57,408 bases of DNA from Parvularculaceae bacterium (GTDB lineage Bacteria > Pseudomonadota > Alphaproteobacteria > Caulobacterales > Parvularculaceae), in assembly GCA_021776435.1 (NCBI GenBank), contig JAJFFW010000040.1, positions 1 through 57,408 on the forward strand. The letters are read 5' to 3'. The position numbers were made by a program, and so were the translations under genes. The notes under the pieces are model-generated. The model was not told the DNA's origin and did not search any database. It was given only the letters and a program-made list of their open reading frames with translations. Numbering within the stretch: position 1 is the stretch's first letter; every line of letters begins with the position of its first letter. Positions 1 to 8,486 of this stretch are shown here, one piece after another.

Positions 1-569
1 ACCTTGCCGCCGAGATGGCCGCATTTTTTTTCTGACGCCAACTGATCTTCGAAGTGCACGCCTGCTGCACCCGCTTCGATATAGGCTTTCATGATCTCAA
101 AACAATTCAAAGGACCGCCAAAGCCCGCTTCCGCATCAGCAATGATTGGCAGAAAGTAATCTCGCTTAACATCGCCCTCTGCGTATTCGATTTGATCGGC
201 GCGCATCAACGCATTGTTAATGCGCCGCGCCAGCTCAGGCCCGGAATTCGCAGGATAAAGTGATTGATCAGGATACGTCTGGGAAGCGACATTTGAATCG
301 CCTGCAACCTGCCAACCGGAAAGATAGATCGCCTTTAGCCCGGCTTTCGCCATCTGCACCGCTTGATTACCCGACAAAGCGCCAAGCGCATGGATATAGG
401 GCTCTGATTTCAACAGCTCCCAAAGTGAATTGGCGCCGCGTTCCGCGAGAGTATACGTGACGTCAACTGAGCCTTTCAGACGCGCAACGGCTTCTGGTTC
501 ATAGTTTCGTTCGATGCCTCGGAAGCGGTCTTCAGGCGCAGAGGGGATAAGCTTTTCGAATGTGGGCAT
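1..569 (-). CDS. aceA: Isocitrate lyase, N-terminal part (cut by window edge)
   Basis: Isocitrate lyase splits isocitrate into glyoxylate and succinate, the first step of the glyoxylate bypass needed for growth on acetate and fatty acids. The minus-strand frame opens with ATG at 569, preceded by GAGGAG 8 bases upstream, and stays open to the window edge (189 codons). The translation contains the family blocks [27 protein letters not shown] and ADAEAGFGG, and ends just after the catalytic signature KKCGHLGGK, whose Cys is the active-site residue. The rest lies outside the window. It is divergent from an ScfR/RamB-type regulator, a known arrangement for control of aceA. Confidence 0.96.
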   Translation of the reverse strand, partial: MPTFEKLIPSAPEDRFRGIERNYEPEAVARLKGSVDVTYTLAERGANSLWELLKSEPYIHALGALSGNQAVQMAKAGLKAIYLSGWQVAGDSNVASQTYPDQSLYPANSGPELARRINNALMRADQIEYAEGDVKRDYFLPIIADAEAGFGGPLNCFEIMKAYIEAGAAGVHFEDQLASEKKCGHLGGK

Positions 570-801
570 AATCAGGCTCCTCGTGAAATCACTACTCGAC
601 AAGTGAGTTCTCAGATGGCTCGGAGCAGAGCGCTATCTCAATGTCGTGCGCTTGTTTGGTATATTACTAGAAGTTTTGTAATGTTGTAATATTTGTCATA
701 TTTATGTAAAAGAATCCCACCCCCGCTGCCCTTAAGGAACTCGCGAGCCTGGGACCAATAATTGTAATATCAACAAAGGAAACGACGCCGGGACAAAGCA
801 G
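570..801. promoter_or_regulatory. Divergent aceA / regulator promoter region with TTGTAAT repeats
   Basis: This 232-base gap separates divergent aceA and the ScfR-type gene. It is clearly AT-rich around 655-715 and contains TTGTAAT three times on the plus strand, at 676-682, 684-690 and 762-768. The first two are adjacent (8-base period) and the last two extend to TTGTAATAT. RamB/ScfR regulators are reported to bind TTTGCAA-like half-sites, so these are candidate operators for the adjacent regulator acting on aceA and on itself. That assignment is inference. Confidence 0.45.
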
Positions 802-2211
802 ATGTCAAAACAGAATTCAAAATTTTACGCAGGCCCGCGCCTTCGCCGTTTACGCCGAAATTTAGGGCTCACCCAAGCGCAGTTGGCGACAGACCTAGAC
901 ATTTCACCCTCTTACGTAACCCTGATAGAACGCAATCAACGTCCCCTTTCTGCAGATCTGCTGATCCGCCTCGCAGAAATCTATGACCTCGACCTCAAAT
1001 CTTTTTCCGGTGGTGAGGATGAAATCCTCGCACAATTGCAAGATGCGCTTTCAGACCCGCTATTTCAGGAGCAGGGAATTGGACGCGCTGATTTACGCGA
1101 CCTCTTGTCAGCCAGCCCCGCGATGGGTGAGGCAGTGGCGGCGCTTTATCGCGCCTATCGAAATGCACAATCCGGGCTGATGGAGGCGAGAGCCGCAGGG
1201 GACGGTGGCGAAACCGACCCACTGGAAGAAGCCCGCGAGTTCATTGGCGCACATCAGAATTATTTCCCTGTTCTCGACGAAAACGGGGAAGCGCTGGCCC
1301 GCGCACTCAAAACGACTGGCTTAGAAGTGTGCAGCGCGCTCACAAAACGGCTAGAAGATAAACACGGGCTTGTGGTGCGCGTGCTCCCTGTTCAGGTGAT
1401 GTCAGACGCCTATCGCCGCCTTGACCGGCACCGTCGCCAGGTTGCGATATCGGAAGCCCTCGATCAAGCCAGCAGAGCTTTTCAGTTGGCGTTGCAGGTC
1501 GTTCTTCTCGAAAATCGTAGGGAGATTGACGAAACTCTCGCTGACACTGCTTTCAATAGCGAAAGCAGCTCCCAACTCGCGCGCGCGGCTTTAGCCAATT
1601 ACGCCGCCGCCGCCATACTCATGCCGTATCAACAATTCCTGGCCGCCGCAGATGAGTTAAAATACGATGTCGAGACCTTGGCGCGACGCTTCACCATGAG
1701 TTTCGAACAGGTCTGCCATCGGTTGACGACACTTCAAAGGCCGGGGTTTGAAGGCATACCCTTTTTTTTCGTTCGCGTTGATGCAGCAGGAAATGTTTCA
1801 AAGCGGTTTTCCGGCGGTGTTTTTCCTTTCGCCCGTTTTGGTGGGTCGTGCCCGTTGTGGAATGTTCACGAGACATTTCGCACACCCCGTAAAGTTTTAA
1901 CACAGACGATTGAATTGCCTGACGGGGCGGCTTATTTTTCGATCGCAAGAACCGTTCACAGCGGTGTTCGTGGTTTTAGAGCTGCAAGCACAGAGCGCGC
2001 CGTGGCGCTGGGTTGTGAGCTTAAGCACGCCGAAAAACTGATTTACGCCGAGAAAACTGGCGCCGATGCCACGCTGACTCCAATTGGAGTCACATGCCGT
2101 CTGTGCTCTCGGGCGGCGTGTGAAGCACGCGCACACCCCCCCATAGAGAGGCGGATCATTATCGATGAGCACCGTCGGCTCGTTGCTCCGTTTAGCTTCG
2201 CGTTTGACTAG
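802..2211 (+). CDS. ScfR/RamB-type XRE transcriptional regulator (short-chain acyl-CoA regulator family)
   Basis: A cytoplasmic transcription regulator of 469 aa, the usual family length. Residues about 9-65 form an XRE helix-turn-helix (GPRLRRLRRNLGLTQAQLA, SPSYVTLIERNQRPLS). A degenerate ImmA/IrrE-like middle domain follows; where a metallopeptidase would have HExxH this protein reads ALQVV, so no protease activity is expected. It includes the family block NYAAAAILMPY. The C-terminal DUF2083-type region ends in a cysteine cluster (CRLCSRAACEARAHPP) that may bind metal. Relatives (RamB, PccR) sense short-chain acyl-CoAs or acetate metabolism and control aceA or propionyl-CoA carboxylase. The divergent aceA makes that its most likely target. 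An AAGGA lies about 20 bases before the ATG, so the ribosome site is weak. Confidence 0.88.
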   Translation: MSKQNSKFYAGPRLRRLRRNLGLTQAQLATDLDISPSYVTLIERNQRPLSADLLIRLAEIYDLDLKSFSGGEDEILAQLQDALSDPLFQEQGIGRADLRDLLSASPAMGEAVAALYRAYRNAQSGLMEARAAGDGGETDPLEEAREFIGAHQNYFPVLDENGEALARALKTTGLEVCSALTKRLEDKHGLVVRVLPVQVMSDAYRRLDRHRRQVAISEALDQASRAFQLALQVVLLENRREIDETLADTAFNSESSSQLARAALANYAAAAILMPYQQFLAAADELKYDVETLARRFTMSFEQVCHRLTTLQRPGFEGIPFFFVRVDAAGNVSKRFSGGVFPFARFGGSCPLWNVHETFRTPRKVLTQTIELPDGAAYFSIARTVHSGVRGFRAASTERAVALGCELKHAEKLIYAEKTGADATLTPIGVTCRLCSRAACEARAHPPIERRIIIDEHRRLVAPFSFAFD

Positions 2212-2223
2212 TGTCCCGAATCC

Positions 2224-2265
2224 GAAGTTCGTTGTGAGCAAGCTGCGAATTATGTAACGAACTTC
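2224..2265 (+). terminator. Hairpin after the ScfR-type gene
   Basis: A perfect 10-bp inverted repeat, GAAGTTCGTT at 2224-2233 and AACGAACTTC at 2256-2265, with a 22-base spacer, begins 13 bases after the regulator's stop codon. It could end its transcript. There is no T-run and the loop is long, so a regulatory site is also possible. Confidence 0.35.
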
Positions 2266-2320
2266 AAATCCACCACACTAGCCGACATCCAAAATAATAA
2301 TTTCAATATTATCATGCGCC

Positions 2321-2760
2321 TTAGGAGCATTCCAAAAAATTTGCAATCGCCTGGGCGGCTCGCTCGGAAGAGGGCTGATCCGTTAGATCTATCGTGTCAG
2401 AGAAATGCGCCTCTTGGGCAGCTTTATATTTTGCCGGATCTGCCAGCACGGCACGGAGCGCAGGGCCCAGCCCGGCGGCATCTTCGACCACTTCACCCAA
2501 TCACCATGCGGAAAATTCTTCCCCAGAAGAGACAGAGGAGCCTCGAGAAGACGCTCTTTGAATCGATTTTGCTCTGCCTCTGTTTTTCTACCTAGAAACG
2601 ACGATTTCCTGGTTGAGCATCATCATAAAGTCGGACGCCAGATCGCCATTGCTAATGAAACACTCATACCAGCAGCATACAGGTTTTTCATATGCGCCAC
2701 GCAGCTCGAAAGGTTGAGACGTTCCCAGTGGTCGGGAAAAATGCACTGACCGAGGACTGT
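2321..2760 (-). pseudogene. Decayed gene, C-terminal remnant with several frameshifts
   Basis: No intact gene fills 2212-2792, but the minus strand holds four protein-like pieces in successive frames that read as one sequence. They are: a piece around 2655-2750 containing CVAHMKNLYAAGMSV; a piece around 2590-2660 with FISNGDLASDFMMMLNQEIVV; a piece around 2497-2585 with NRFKERLLEAPLSLLGKNFP; and a final piece 2321-2496 with VEDAAGLGPALRAVLADP and a normal TAA stop at 2321. The pieces join end to end, which points to a once-functional protein broken by small insertions or deletions. The last piece looks to me like the C-terminus of CDP-glycerol transferase or capsule-type proteins, but this is weak. 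The 5' part is missing, apparently lost where the glycosyltransferase-like gene now starts. Confidence 0.5.
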
Positions 2761-2792
2761 TCACCCCCGAACGGATTTAGTATCTTCAAGTT

Positions 2793-3524
2793 ATGATAAA
2801 AACCGTTGCCTGCATAAAGTGGGGTTCCCGCTACGGCCCGGAGTTCGCTAACCGACTCTACCGTTCTGTCGTGCGAAATATAACCGGTCATCTGCGCTTC
2901 ATTTGTTTCACTGACAATCCATTGGGCCTCGACCGCGCCATCGAAACACACCCCCTACCGCCTATAAATTTACCTGATCGAGTTGAATGGACGCCTTGGC
3001 GCAAACTTTCATTCTGGCAAGATCCGCTCGCAGAACTTTCCGGGGACGTCCTAGCACTCGATCTCGACCTGATCATAACGGGTTCGTTGGATGATTTTTT
3101 TTCAATTCAACCTGGCGAGTACTGCGTAATCGAAAACTGGACCCAGCGAGGGAAAGGCATCGGCAACACCTCCGTTTATAGGTTTCCGGTCAGTCGGTAC
3201 AAACATATTTTTGACCGATTCAATGCCGAACCAGACAAAGTGTTGAATGAGTTTCGTATTGAACAGCAATATATTTCACACTTTATACCTGAACAAGTTT
3301 TCTGGCCCCACGAGTGGTGCTTAAGCTTCAAACATTCATTGCTGCCGCGTTTTCCCTTAAATTGGTTCAAAATGCCTACGCTCACGCCCGACGCCAGGAT
3401 TGTCGCTTTCACAGGTCACCCAGATCCAGATGAAGCTTTAGAGGGAAAATGGTCCGCCCCATTTCATAAACGTTTTTATAAGCATGTATTGCCAACACCC
3501 TGGATAGCAGAGCATTGGCGATGA
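2793..3524 (+). CDS. Glycosyltransferase-like protein
   Basis: A 243-aa soluble protein with no signal peptide. The N-terminal half looks like a GT-A type nucleotide-sugar fold: an opening beta strand (MIKTVACIKWG), RFICFTDNP, then LALDLDLIITGSLDDFF (about residues 88-104), which supplies a D-x-D metal/nucleotide-binding motif. A later GIGNTSVYRF segment resembles the acceptor-site strand in GT8-like proteins. Substrate unknown. The stop overlaps the start of the next gene (ATGA at 3521-3524), so it is probably translationally coupled to the FkbM methyltransferase. The ribosome site is weak. It sits next to a decayed polysaccharide-type gene, so the locus may be the remains of a surface-glycan cluster. 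Confidence 0.7.
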   Translation: MIKTVACIKWGSRYGPEFANRLYRSVVRNITGHLRFICFTDNPLGLDRAIETHPLPPINLPDRVEWTPWRKLSFWQDPLAELSGDVLALDLDLIITGSLDDFFSIQPGEYCVIENWTQRGKGIGNTSVYRFPVSRYKHIFDRFNAEPDKVLNEFRIEQQYISHFIPEQVFWPHEWCLSFKHSLLPRFPLNWFKMPTLTPDARIVAFTGHPDPDEALEGKWSAPFHKRFYKHVLPTPWIAEHWR

Positions 3525-4369
3525 GTGACCCAGCACATTTCGGCGCTTATTGTCCAACAGGTTTGACAGCCTTCGCACGCAATTGCGCGCAAAGGCTGGG
3601 CATAACGACACCAGAAAAATGGTTGCGTTCTCTTCTTTTTAGGCTGGCGGGAGGCAAAAAGCGCAAACCGCGTGACGTCACCGTGTTTGAAAGCCAGCGC
3701 GCACGACTACACCCCTATGACAATATTTGCGAAAAACGTGTTTACGCAGGATCAACCCATTGGGACACGAAAGAGCGCGCTCGCCTTGCCGAAGCGATCG
3801 CTGAACACGAAGAAGATTTATTTTATTTTCTCGATATCGGCGCAAATGCAGGTCTTTACTCTCTCTTCGCTCGCGCCACCGCATTGAAATCACAAAAATC
3901 TATCTTAATCGCCTGCGTCGAGCCCGACGTCAGCATGCGTGCGCGTTTGCAATTCAACATTGCCTCATCAGATGCTGAGAGGGACATCCTTATCTTTCCT
4001 TACGCCGCTATGAATGCGCGGGGCCCCGTTCGTTTTTCAGCAAACACCAAAAACCGGGGAACGAGTTGTATCGATGAGAATGGCTCAACAACCGTTGAAG
4101 GTGTGCCTCTTGCGGAAATTATCAAAGAGGCAAATTTCCCGCGCGTTGACGCCATGAAAATAGATATAGAGGGCGCAGAGTTTCCTGTGCTCAAAACATT
4201 TTTTCATGAAACATCACAAACACTTTGGCCAAAACTCGCCATTCTTGAGGTCGCTCATGATCGTGAGGACCACCCAACGCTTCGGCTCTTTCTCGAACGC
4301 GGTTATTCGATCACGGAAAAAAGTAAGCTCAACGTGGTTCTCGTATTAAACTCCGCTCACCCTGGATAA
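3521..4369 (+). CDS. FkbM family SAM-dependent methyltransferase
   Basis: A 282-aa methyltransferase. Motif I is DIGANAGLYSLFA (SAM binding), followed by the acidic ribose-binding ACVEPD and the FkbM signature MKIDIEGAE near residue 210. FkbM proteins usually O-methylate sugars or polysaccharides, which fits the adjacent glycosyltransferase-like gene. I chose ATG 3521 because it forms an ATGA overlap with the preceding stop; a TTG at 3515 is also in frame. The 3' end overlaps the convergent ppk2 by 13 bases (4357-4369), so there is no room for a terminator between them. Confidence 0.85.
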   Translation: MSDPAHFGAYCPTGLTAFARNCAQRLGITTPEKWLRSLLFRLAGGKKRKPRDVTVFESQRARLHPYDNICEKRVYAGSTHWDTKERARLAEAIAEHEEDLFYFLDIGANAGLYSLFARATALKSQKSILIACVEPDVSMRARLQFNIASSDAERDILIFPYAAMNARGPVRFSANTKNRGTSCIDENGSTTVEGVPLAEIIKEANFPRVDAMKIDIEGAEFPVLKTFFHETSQTLWPKLAILEVAHDREDHPTLRLFLERGYSITEKSKLNVVLVLNSAHPG

Positions 4370-5145
4370 TAATCCTTAATGTGGTTTAGCGTCTTAAACG
4401 GCGTTTCCACATAACCTGCCTGTTCGGCAGTCTGGCGCGCCGGTAATTCAATCGGATCAAACGCCTTTTCGTTAAATTCATAAGGAATAAGGTCAAGAAT
4501 TGAACGAATGCAATTGAGGCGCGCTTTGCGTTTGTCGTCACCGTCGATTATGCGCCAGGGCGCGTGCTCGGTACTCGTCATAGCGAACATCTTATCGCGC
4601 GCTTTTGAAAACTCCGCCCAGCGTCGGCGACCTTCGAGGTCGATCGGGCTGAGTTTCCAGCGTTTTCGCACATCGATCGCTCGTTCTTGAAAGCGATCTT
4701 CCTGAGTGTCCGCAGATACATGAACCCAATATTTAATCAGCAAAATACCGGAATCGACGAGCATTTTCTCGAACGGCGGTGCGTCTCGCATAAAAGTATC
4801 ATGTTGATCTTGTGAGCAGAACCCCATGACTGGCTCAATCACGGCGCGATTATACCAGGACCGATCAAACAAAACGATTTCACCGCCAGCAGGAAGATGG
4901 GCAGCATACCGTTGAAAATACCATTGAGTGCGTTCACGGTCTGACGGTTTGGAAAGCGCAGCAATACGCCAAATCCGCGGGTTCATCCGGTGCATGATCG
5001 TCTTGATCACGCCGCCTTTACCAGCGGCGTCGCGTCCTTCGAAAACAATCGCGATCTTCATGCCCTTACGGACAACCGTTTCCTGAAGTTTCGCTAGCTC
5101 CAGTTCAAGTTCTTCCAGCTCTTTCTCAAATTGCTTTGCCTTCAT
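4357..5145 (-). CDS. ppk2: Polyphosphate kinase 2 (PPK2)
   Basis: PPK2 transfers phosphate between polyphosphate and nucleoside diphosphates. The 262-aa single-domain protein has Walker A FEGRDAAGKGG (residues 35-45), Walker B FDRSWYNR (93-100) and the lid segment RKRWKLSPIDLEGR. It resembles class I, the type that mainly phosphorylates diphosphates. Start ATG 5145 lies inside the 3' end of hslO (20-base overlap); an in-frame TTG at 5154 would add three residues. The overlap implies translational coupling with Hsp33. Both polyphosphate and Hsp33 are known protectors against oxidative protein damage. Confidence 0.95.
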   Translation of the reverse strand: MKAKQFEKELEELELELAKLQETVVRKGMKIAIVFEGRDAAGKGGVIKTIMHRMNPRIWRIAALSKPSDRERTQWYFQRYAAHLPAGGEIVLFDRSWYNRAVIEPVMGFCSQDQHDTFMRDAPPFEKMLVDSGILLIKYWVHVSADTQEDRFQERAIDVRKRWKLSPIDLEGRRRWAEFSKARDKMFAMTSTEHAPWRIIDGDDKRKARLNCIRSILDLIPYEFNEKAFDPIELPARQTAEQAGYVETPFKTLNHIKDYYPG

Positions 5146-6079
5146 CGGTCTCAACTGCCTTTCCCGAGGACGTAAATGCGTATTCCGTTCGGCAGAACTC
5201 GCAGGTAACTTTGATCATACCCTCTTCGACCATCGCTGAGAGTTCTGATTTTTCATAACGAGTGAGCACAGCGCTTATTTTTCCGGGATTGCAACTACAC
5301 TCCGCCCGCACAGATATGGGTTCAAACACTCTGACCCCGTCCTCATGATAGAGCCGATAGAGTAACTCCTCCGCGCTGAGATAAGGATCAAGTAATTCAT
5401 CAGCTTTCGTCGTATCAAGAAGCGTCGCTGCACGATTCCAGATTTCCCGGTCTTCCGATTCACGCAACATCTCGTCGCCGCATGCGCGGCCCCCACCCTC
5501 ACCAGGCATAAACTGAGCGATGATACCGCCAGCACGCCAGACTTCTCCCTCGCCCGGCCGCTCGACTCGCCCCACCGCCAGCTTGATCGCCGTCGGTATT
5601 TGTTCCGATTGTGCAAAATAGGCGATAGCAGCGTCGCCCAGTGTTTCACCTTCAATGGGCGTTACACCCTGATAGCGATCCATATCTGGCCCTTGATCAA
5701 TGGTCAGCGCCAAGTGCCCATTACCAAGCAGTGCGCGCGCCCCCTCTCCCGCCACCGATCCTTGCGGATCTCTTAGAGATGCTGTCGCACGTAATGCTCC
5801 ATCCACCGTATAGTCTGCGGCGATCATAGAAACCGGTCCGTCACCCTGAGCTTGCAAAATGAGCTTGCCGTCAAATTTTAACGCGGCCCCCATCATTGCG
5901 ACAAAAGCTGACGCCTCTCCTACAAGGTTTGAGACAGGTGGTGAAAAATTATGGCTGTGCAGAATTTTATCGATGGGTCCGCCAATGCGAACGACACGCC
6001 CTCGTACAGCGGAGTCACCGACCTGGAACGGCAGAACAACATCGTCTTTCTTATGATGAATGAGATTTGTAATCGTCAT
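5126..6079 (-). CDS. hslO: Redox-regulated chaperone Hsp33
   Basis: Cytoplasmic holdase activated by oxidation and unfolding. The 317-aa protein has the conserved N-terminal domain and the C-terminal zinc redox switch: C261 and C263 in ECSCNPGK, and C293 and C296 in CEFCRTEY. All four cysteines of the CxC...CxxC module are present, so it should be redox-active. The start is ATG 6079, only 10 bases after the stop of the ABC permease gene, and the 3' end overlaps ppk2. The three genes form one minus-strand run. Confidence 0.96.
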   Translation of the reverse strand: MTITNLIHHKKDDVVLPFQVGDSAVRGRVVRIGGPIDKILHSHNFSPPVSNLVGEASAFVAMMGAALKFDGKLILQAQGDGPVSMIAADYTVDGALRATASLRDPQGSVAGEGARALLGNGHLALTIDQGPDMDRYQGVTPIEGETLGDAAIAYFAQSEQIPTAIKLAVGRVERPGEGEVWRAGGIIAQFMPGEGGGRACGDEMLRESEDREIWNRAATLLDTTKADELLDPYLSAEELLYRLYHEDGVRVFEPISVRAECSCNPGKISAVLTRYEKSELSAMVEEGMIKVTCEFCRTEYAFTSSGKAVETDEGKAI

Positions 6080-6089
6080 TGCCCGTCGG

Positions 6090-6947
6090 TCAGCTCTTCA
6101 GGTTATAGCCGGATCGGATCAATCCGTAGCACCCCGCGGCCAACGCGACGTTGATCGCGAGCGTGACAGCCACACCCGTGAGAAGGTTGGACTCAGCGAC
6201 GCCGGTAAAACCAAACCGAAACCCATCGATCAAATAAAACACGGGGTTAAAGTTGCTTAGGGTCAAGAACGGTTCTGGCAAACGACTGATCGCGTAAAAT
6301 GTACCAGAGAGAAAAGTAAGCGGCGTAATGATAAAATTCGCAACTGCAGCAAGTTGGTCGAATTTCTCAGCCCACACTCCACCGATAACCCCCAACATGG
6401 AGAACATCAGCGCTGCTGCAAACGCGAAATATAGCACCGCCCAGGGCACTGCGAGGCTCATCGGATGGGAAAGGGCCATAAATCCTGCACTGGTCAACGC
6501 TGTCACAAACCCGACGAGAAGACCCCGCGTCGCCGCGCCTGCCACAAACGCGACTGCGAGCTCCGAAGGCGACAACGGCGGCATCAAAACATCAACAATC
6601 GAACCTTGCACCTTGGCGATCACCAAAGAAGACGATGCATTGGTGAAAGCATTCGTGAGAATTGCCATCATCACCAGCCCAGGGGCGAGGAAAACGATAT
6701 AGGGAACGCCATTGATCGCCCCGCGCGCCGCGCCAAAGGCCTGTGTAAAGACGACCAAAAACAAAAGTGTGGAAATAACCGGCGCGATGATTGTCTGAAA
6801 TGTAACCTTCAAAAACCGGCGGACTTCCTTCACGTAAAGTGTCCAAAGTCCCAGCCAATTCACTGCACCAAAACGCCGTTCACCAAATCCGTAAGGCGTC
6901 GGAGAGTTCACCCTCGCGACCATTGTCGTGTGTTGATCATTGTTCAT
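6090..6947 (-). CDS. ABC-2 type transporter permease (no ATPase nearby)
   Basis: A 285-aa inner-membrane protein with about six hydrophobic segments and the ABC-2 pattern: WTLYVKEVRRFLKV before TM1, FLAPGLVMMAILTNAF, GVIGGVWAEKFDQ, and the late FLSGTFYAISRLP segment. It resembles the YadH/NodJ/DrrB export-permease group. The matching ATP-binding subunit is not in the surrounding 7 kb, so it must be encoded elsewhere or shared. It is the first gene of the run with hslO and ppk2. Substrate cannot be inferred. It diverges from gcrA across a 234-base gap. Confidence 0.85.
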   Translation of the reverse strand: MNNDQHTTMVARVNSPTPYGFGERRFGAVNWLGLWTLYVKEVRRFLKVTFQTIIAPVISTLLFLVVFTQAFGAARGAINGVPYIVFLAPGLVMMAILTNAFTNASSSLVIAKVQGSIVDVLMPPLSPSELAVAFVAGAATRGLLVGFVTALTSAGFMALSHPMSLAVPWAVLYFAFAAALMFSMLGVIGGVWAEKFDQLAAVANFIITPLTFLSGTFYAISRLPEPFLTLSNFNPVFYLIDGFRFGFTGVAESNLLTGVAVTLAINVALAAGCYGLIRSGYNLKS

Positions 6948-7181
6948 GCATGTAACTCTTTCGCGCCGGTTTCGCCCACGAAAGATGGGACGTCAAGCTG
7001 AGACATTGGCCACAAGATATAGTGTGCAAAAATATATCCAGGCGCCATGTTGTATTTCACCTGTCACGGAGTACTATATTTGGGCGTCCACACAATGATT
7101 GCTGTGGAAAACACTAGATATTGTGGTGCTTGCTGGGATCGACGTGGCGACGGTCTCACTTGAATTGAGGAGCATTTGAAA

Positions 7182-7691
7182 ATGGCCTGGACTGATGAAC
7201 GGGTTGAACTTTTGAAAAAGCTGTGGTCCGACGGACTTTCGGCAAGCCAAATCGCTGGCAAAATGGGTGGCGTCACGAGAAACGCCGTTATTGGAAAAGT
7301 ACACCGGCTTGGACTATCCGGCCGGGCGACTCCGGCAAAACCTTTGCGCGGGCGCACACCCGAACGCAATATCGAGGAAAGCGTGCGCATCACGCCAACG
7401 CCCGGCATAAAAGCAGTTTTTCCCGAACCGGATACTATCGAACCCTTCATTTTCGATACCGGCGATATGACCACCGTCGCAACGTTAAAGAACAATATGT
7501 GTAAATGGCCGATCGGCGACCCTGCGACAGATGATTTCCATTTTTGTGGCCAATCGACTTCAACGGGAAAATCTTATTGCACTTATCATGCGCACATAGC
7601 TTTCCAACCAGCACAGCGCAAACCTGAGCGGCGCCTGGGCCCTCGCCAACTGACGTCATCGGGGAAAACTCATAGGAGAGTAGCGGGTTAA
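7182..7691 (+). CDS. gcrA: Cell-cycle regulator GcrA
   Basis: GcrA is an alphaproteobacterial sigma-70-binding activator that reads GANTC sites methylated by CcrM and drives cell-cycle genes. The 169-aa protein starts with the conserved block AWTDERVELLKKLW and then SASQIAGKMGGVTRNAVIGK, the DNA-binding helix-turn-helix. The C-terminal sigma-factor-binding part contains CKWPIGDP and FCGQSTSTGKSYCTYHA. ATG 7182 fits the family N-terminus and has GAGGAG 9 bases upstream; a TTG at 7176 is less likely. I saw no GANTC site in the 234 bases upstream. Confidence 0.96.
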   Translation: MAWTDERVELLKKLWSDGLSASQIAGKMGGVTRNAVIGKVHRLGLSGRATPAKPLRGRTPERNIEESVRITPTPGIKAVFPEPDTIEPFIFDTGDMTTVATLKNNMCKWPIGDPATDDFHFCGQSTSTGKSYCTYHAHIAFQPAQRKPERRLGPRQLTSSGKTHRRVAG

Positions 7692-7716
7692 AAACCGGCT
7701 CTACACAGAACAATTT

Positions 7717-7742
7717 AAAAACCCCGCTCCGGCGGGGTTTTT
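7717..7742. terminator. Bidirectional rho-independent terminator, gcrA / phoB
   Basis: An 11-bp stem, AAAAACCCCGC (7717-7727) pairing with GCGGGGTTTTT (7732-7742), has a 4-base loop. The A and T tracts flank the GC core on both sides, so it can end both gcrA (plus) and the convergent phoB (minus). Confidence 0.9.
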
Positions 7743-7765
7743 ATTGCGCAGAAAGCTTTAAAATC

Positions 7766-8458
7766 TCACGCATCTATTTCGAGTGAATACCCAGCTGACC
7801 GCACCGTCCGAATTGGATCACCCTTATCATGCTTCGTAAGAGCCTTACGCAATCGGCCGATATGAACATCAACAGTGCGAATTTCGACATACACTTCGGA
7901 GCCCCATACCGCGTTCAAGAGCTGCTCCCTAGAAAACACCCTCTTAGGGTGTTGGATAAGGTGATCCAGAAGTCGAAACTCCGTAGGCCCCAGGTGAATT
8001 TCCTTACCATTTCGTACGACCCGATACGATGAGCGATCAAGATTGATATCGCCATAAGTAACAGTATCCTCAACGAGGCCCGGCCGAATTCGACGCAACA
8101 CGGCGCGCACACGTGCAATCAACTCATTTGTAGAAAACGGCTTGGTCAGATAGTCGTCTGCACCCGTCTCGAGGCCGCGTATACGGTCCGCCTCTTCAGC
8201 ACGCGCAGTCAACATTATGATTGGCAGATTGCGGGTCTCTGGCATTGCCCTAAGCCTACGGCAAACTTCTATGCCTGAAACCTTAGGCAGCATCCAATCC
8301 AAAATAACCAGCCCGGGTTGCTCTTCGTCTATCTTTAATAATGCTTCTTCTCCATCGCGAGCCAAAGACACAGAGAAGCCCTCTTTACGAAGATTATACT
8401 CCAGTAACGTCACCAAGGCTTCTTCATCCTCAACAACTAAGATTTTTTTGTTTGTCAT
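7766..8458 (-). CDS. phoB: Phosphate regulon response regulator PhoB
   Basis: An OmpR/PhoB-family response regulator, 230 aa. The receiver domain (1-120) has the acidic pair ED (10-11), phospho-acceptor Asp54 in VILDWMLPKVSG, and the LTKPFS lysine. The winged-helix DNA-binding domain has [41 protein letters not shown] and TVRSAGYSLE. It is phosphorylated by PhoR at low phosphate and binds PHO boxes. It lies 28 bases downstream of phoU, in the same transcript. Confidence 0.95.
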   Translation of the reverse strand: MTNKKILVVEDEEALVTLLEYNLRKEGFSVSLARDGEEALLKIDEEQPGLVILDWMLPKVSGIEVCRRLRAMPETRNLPIIMLTARAEEADRIRGLETGADDYLTKPFSTNELIARVRAVLRRIRPGLVEDTVTYGDINLDRSSYRVVRNGKEIHLGPTEFRLLDHLIQHPKRVFSREQLLNAVWGSEVYVEIRTVDVHIGRLRKALTKHDKGDPIRTVRSAGYSLEIDA

Positions 8459-8486
8459 GCTTGACTCCGCATTTATCTACGCAAGG

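Noticed and set aside
2314-2749. Plus-strand open frames of 93 and 114 aa
   Set aside because: They are antisense to the decayed minus-strand gene and have no protein-like pattern.
5126-5145. hslO/ppk2 overlap as a sequencing error
   Set aside because: Both frames were checked codon by codon and keep normal family ends, so the overlap is real in the given sequence.
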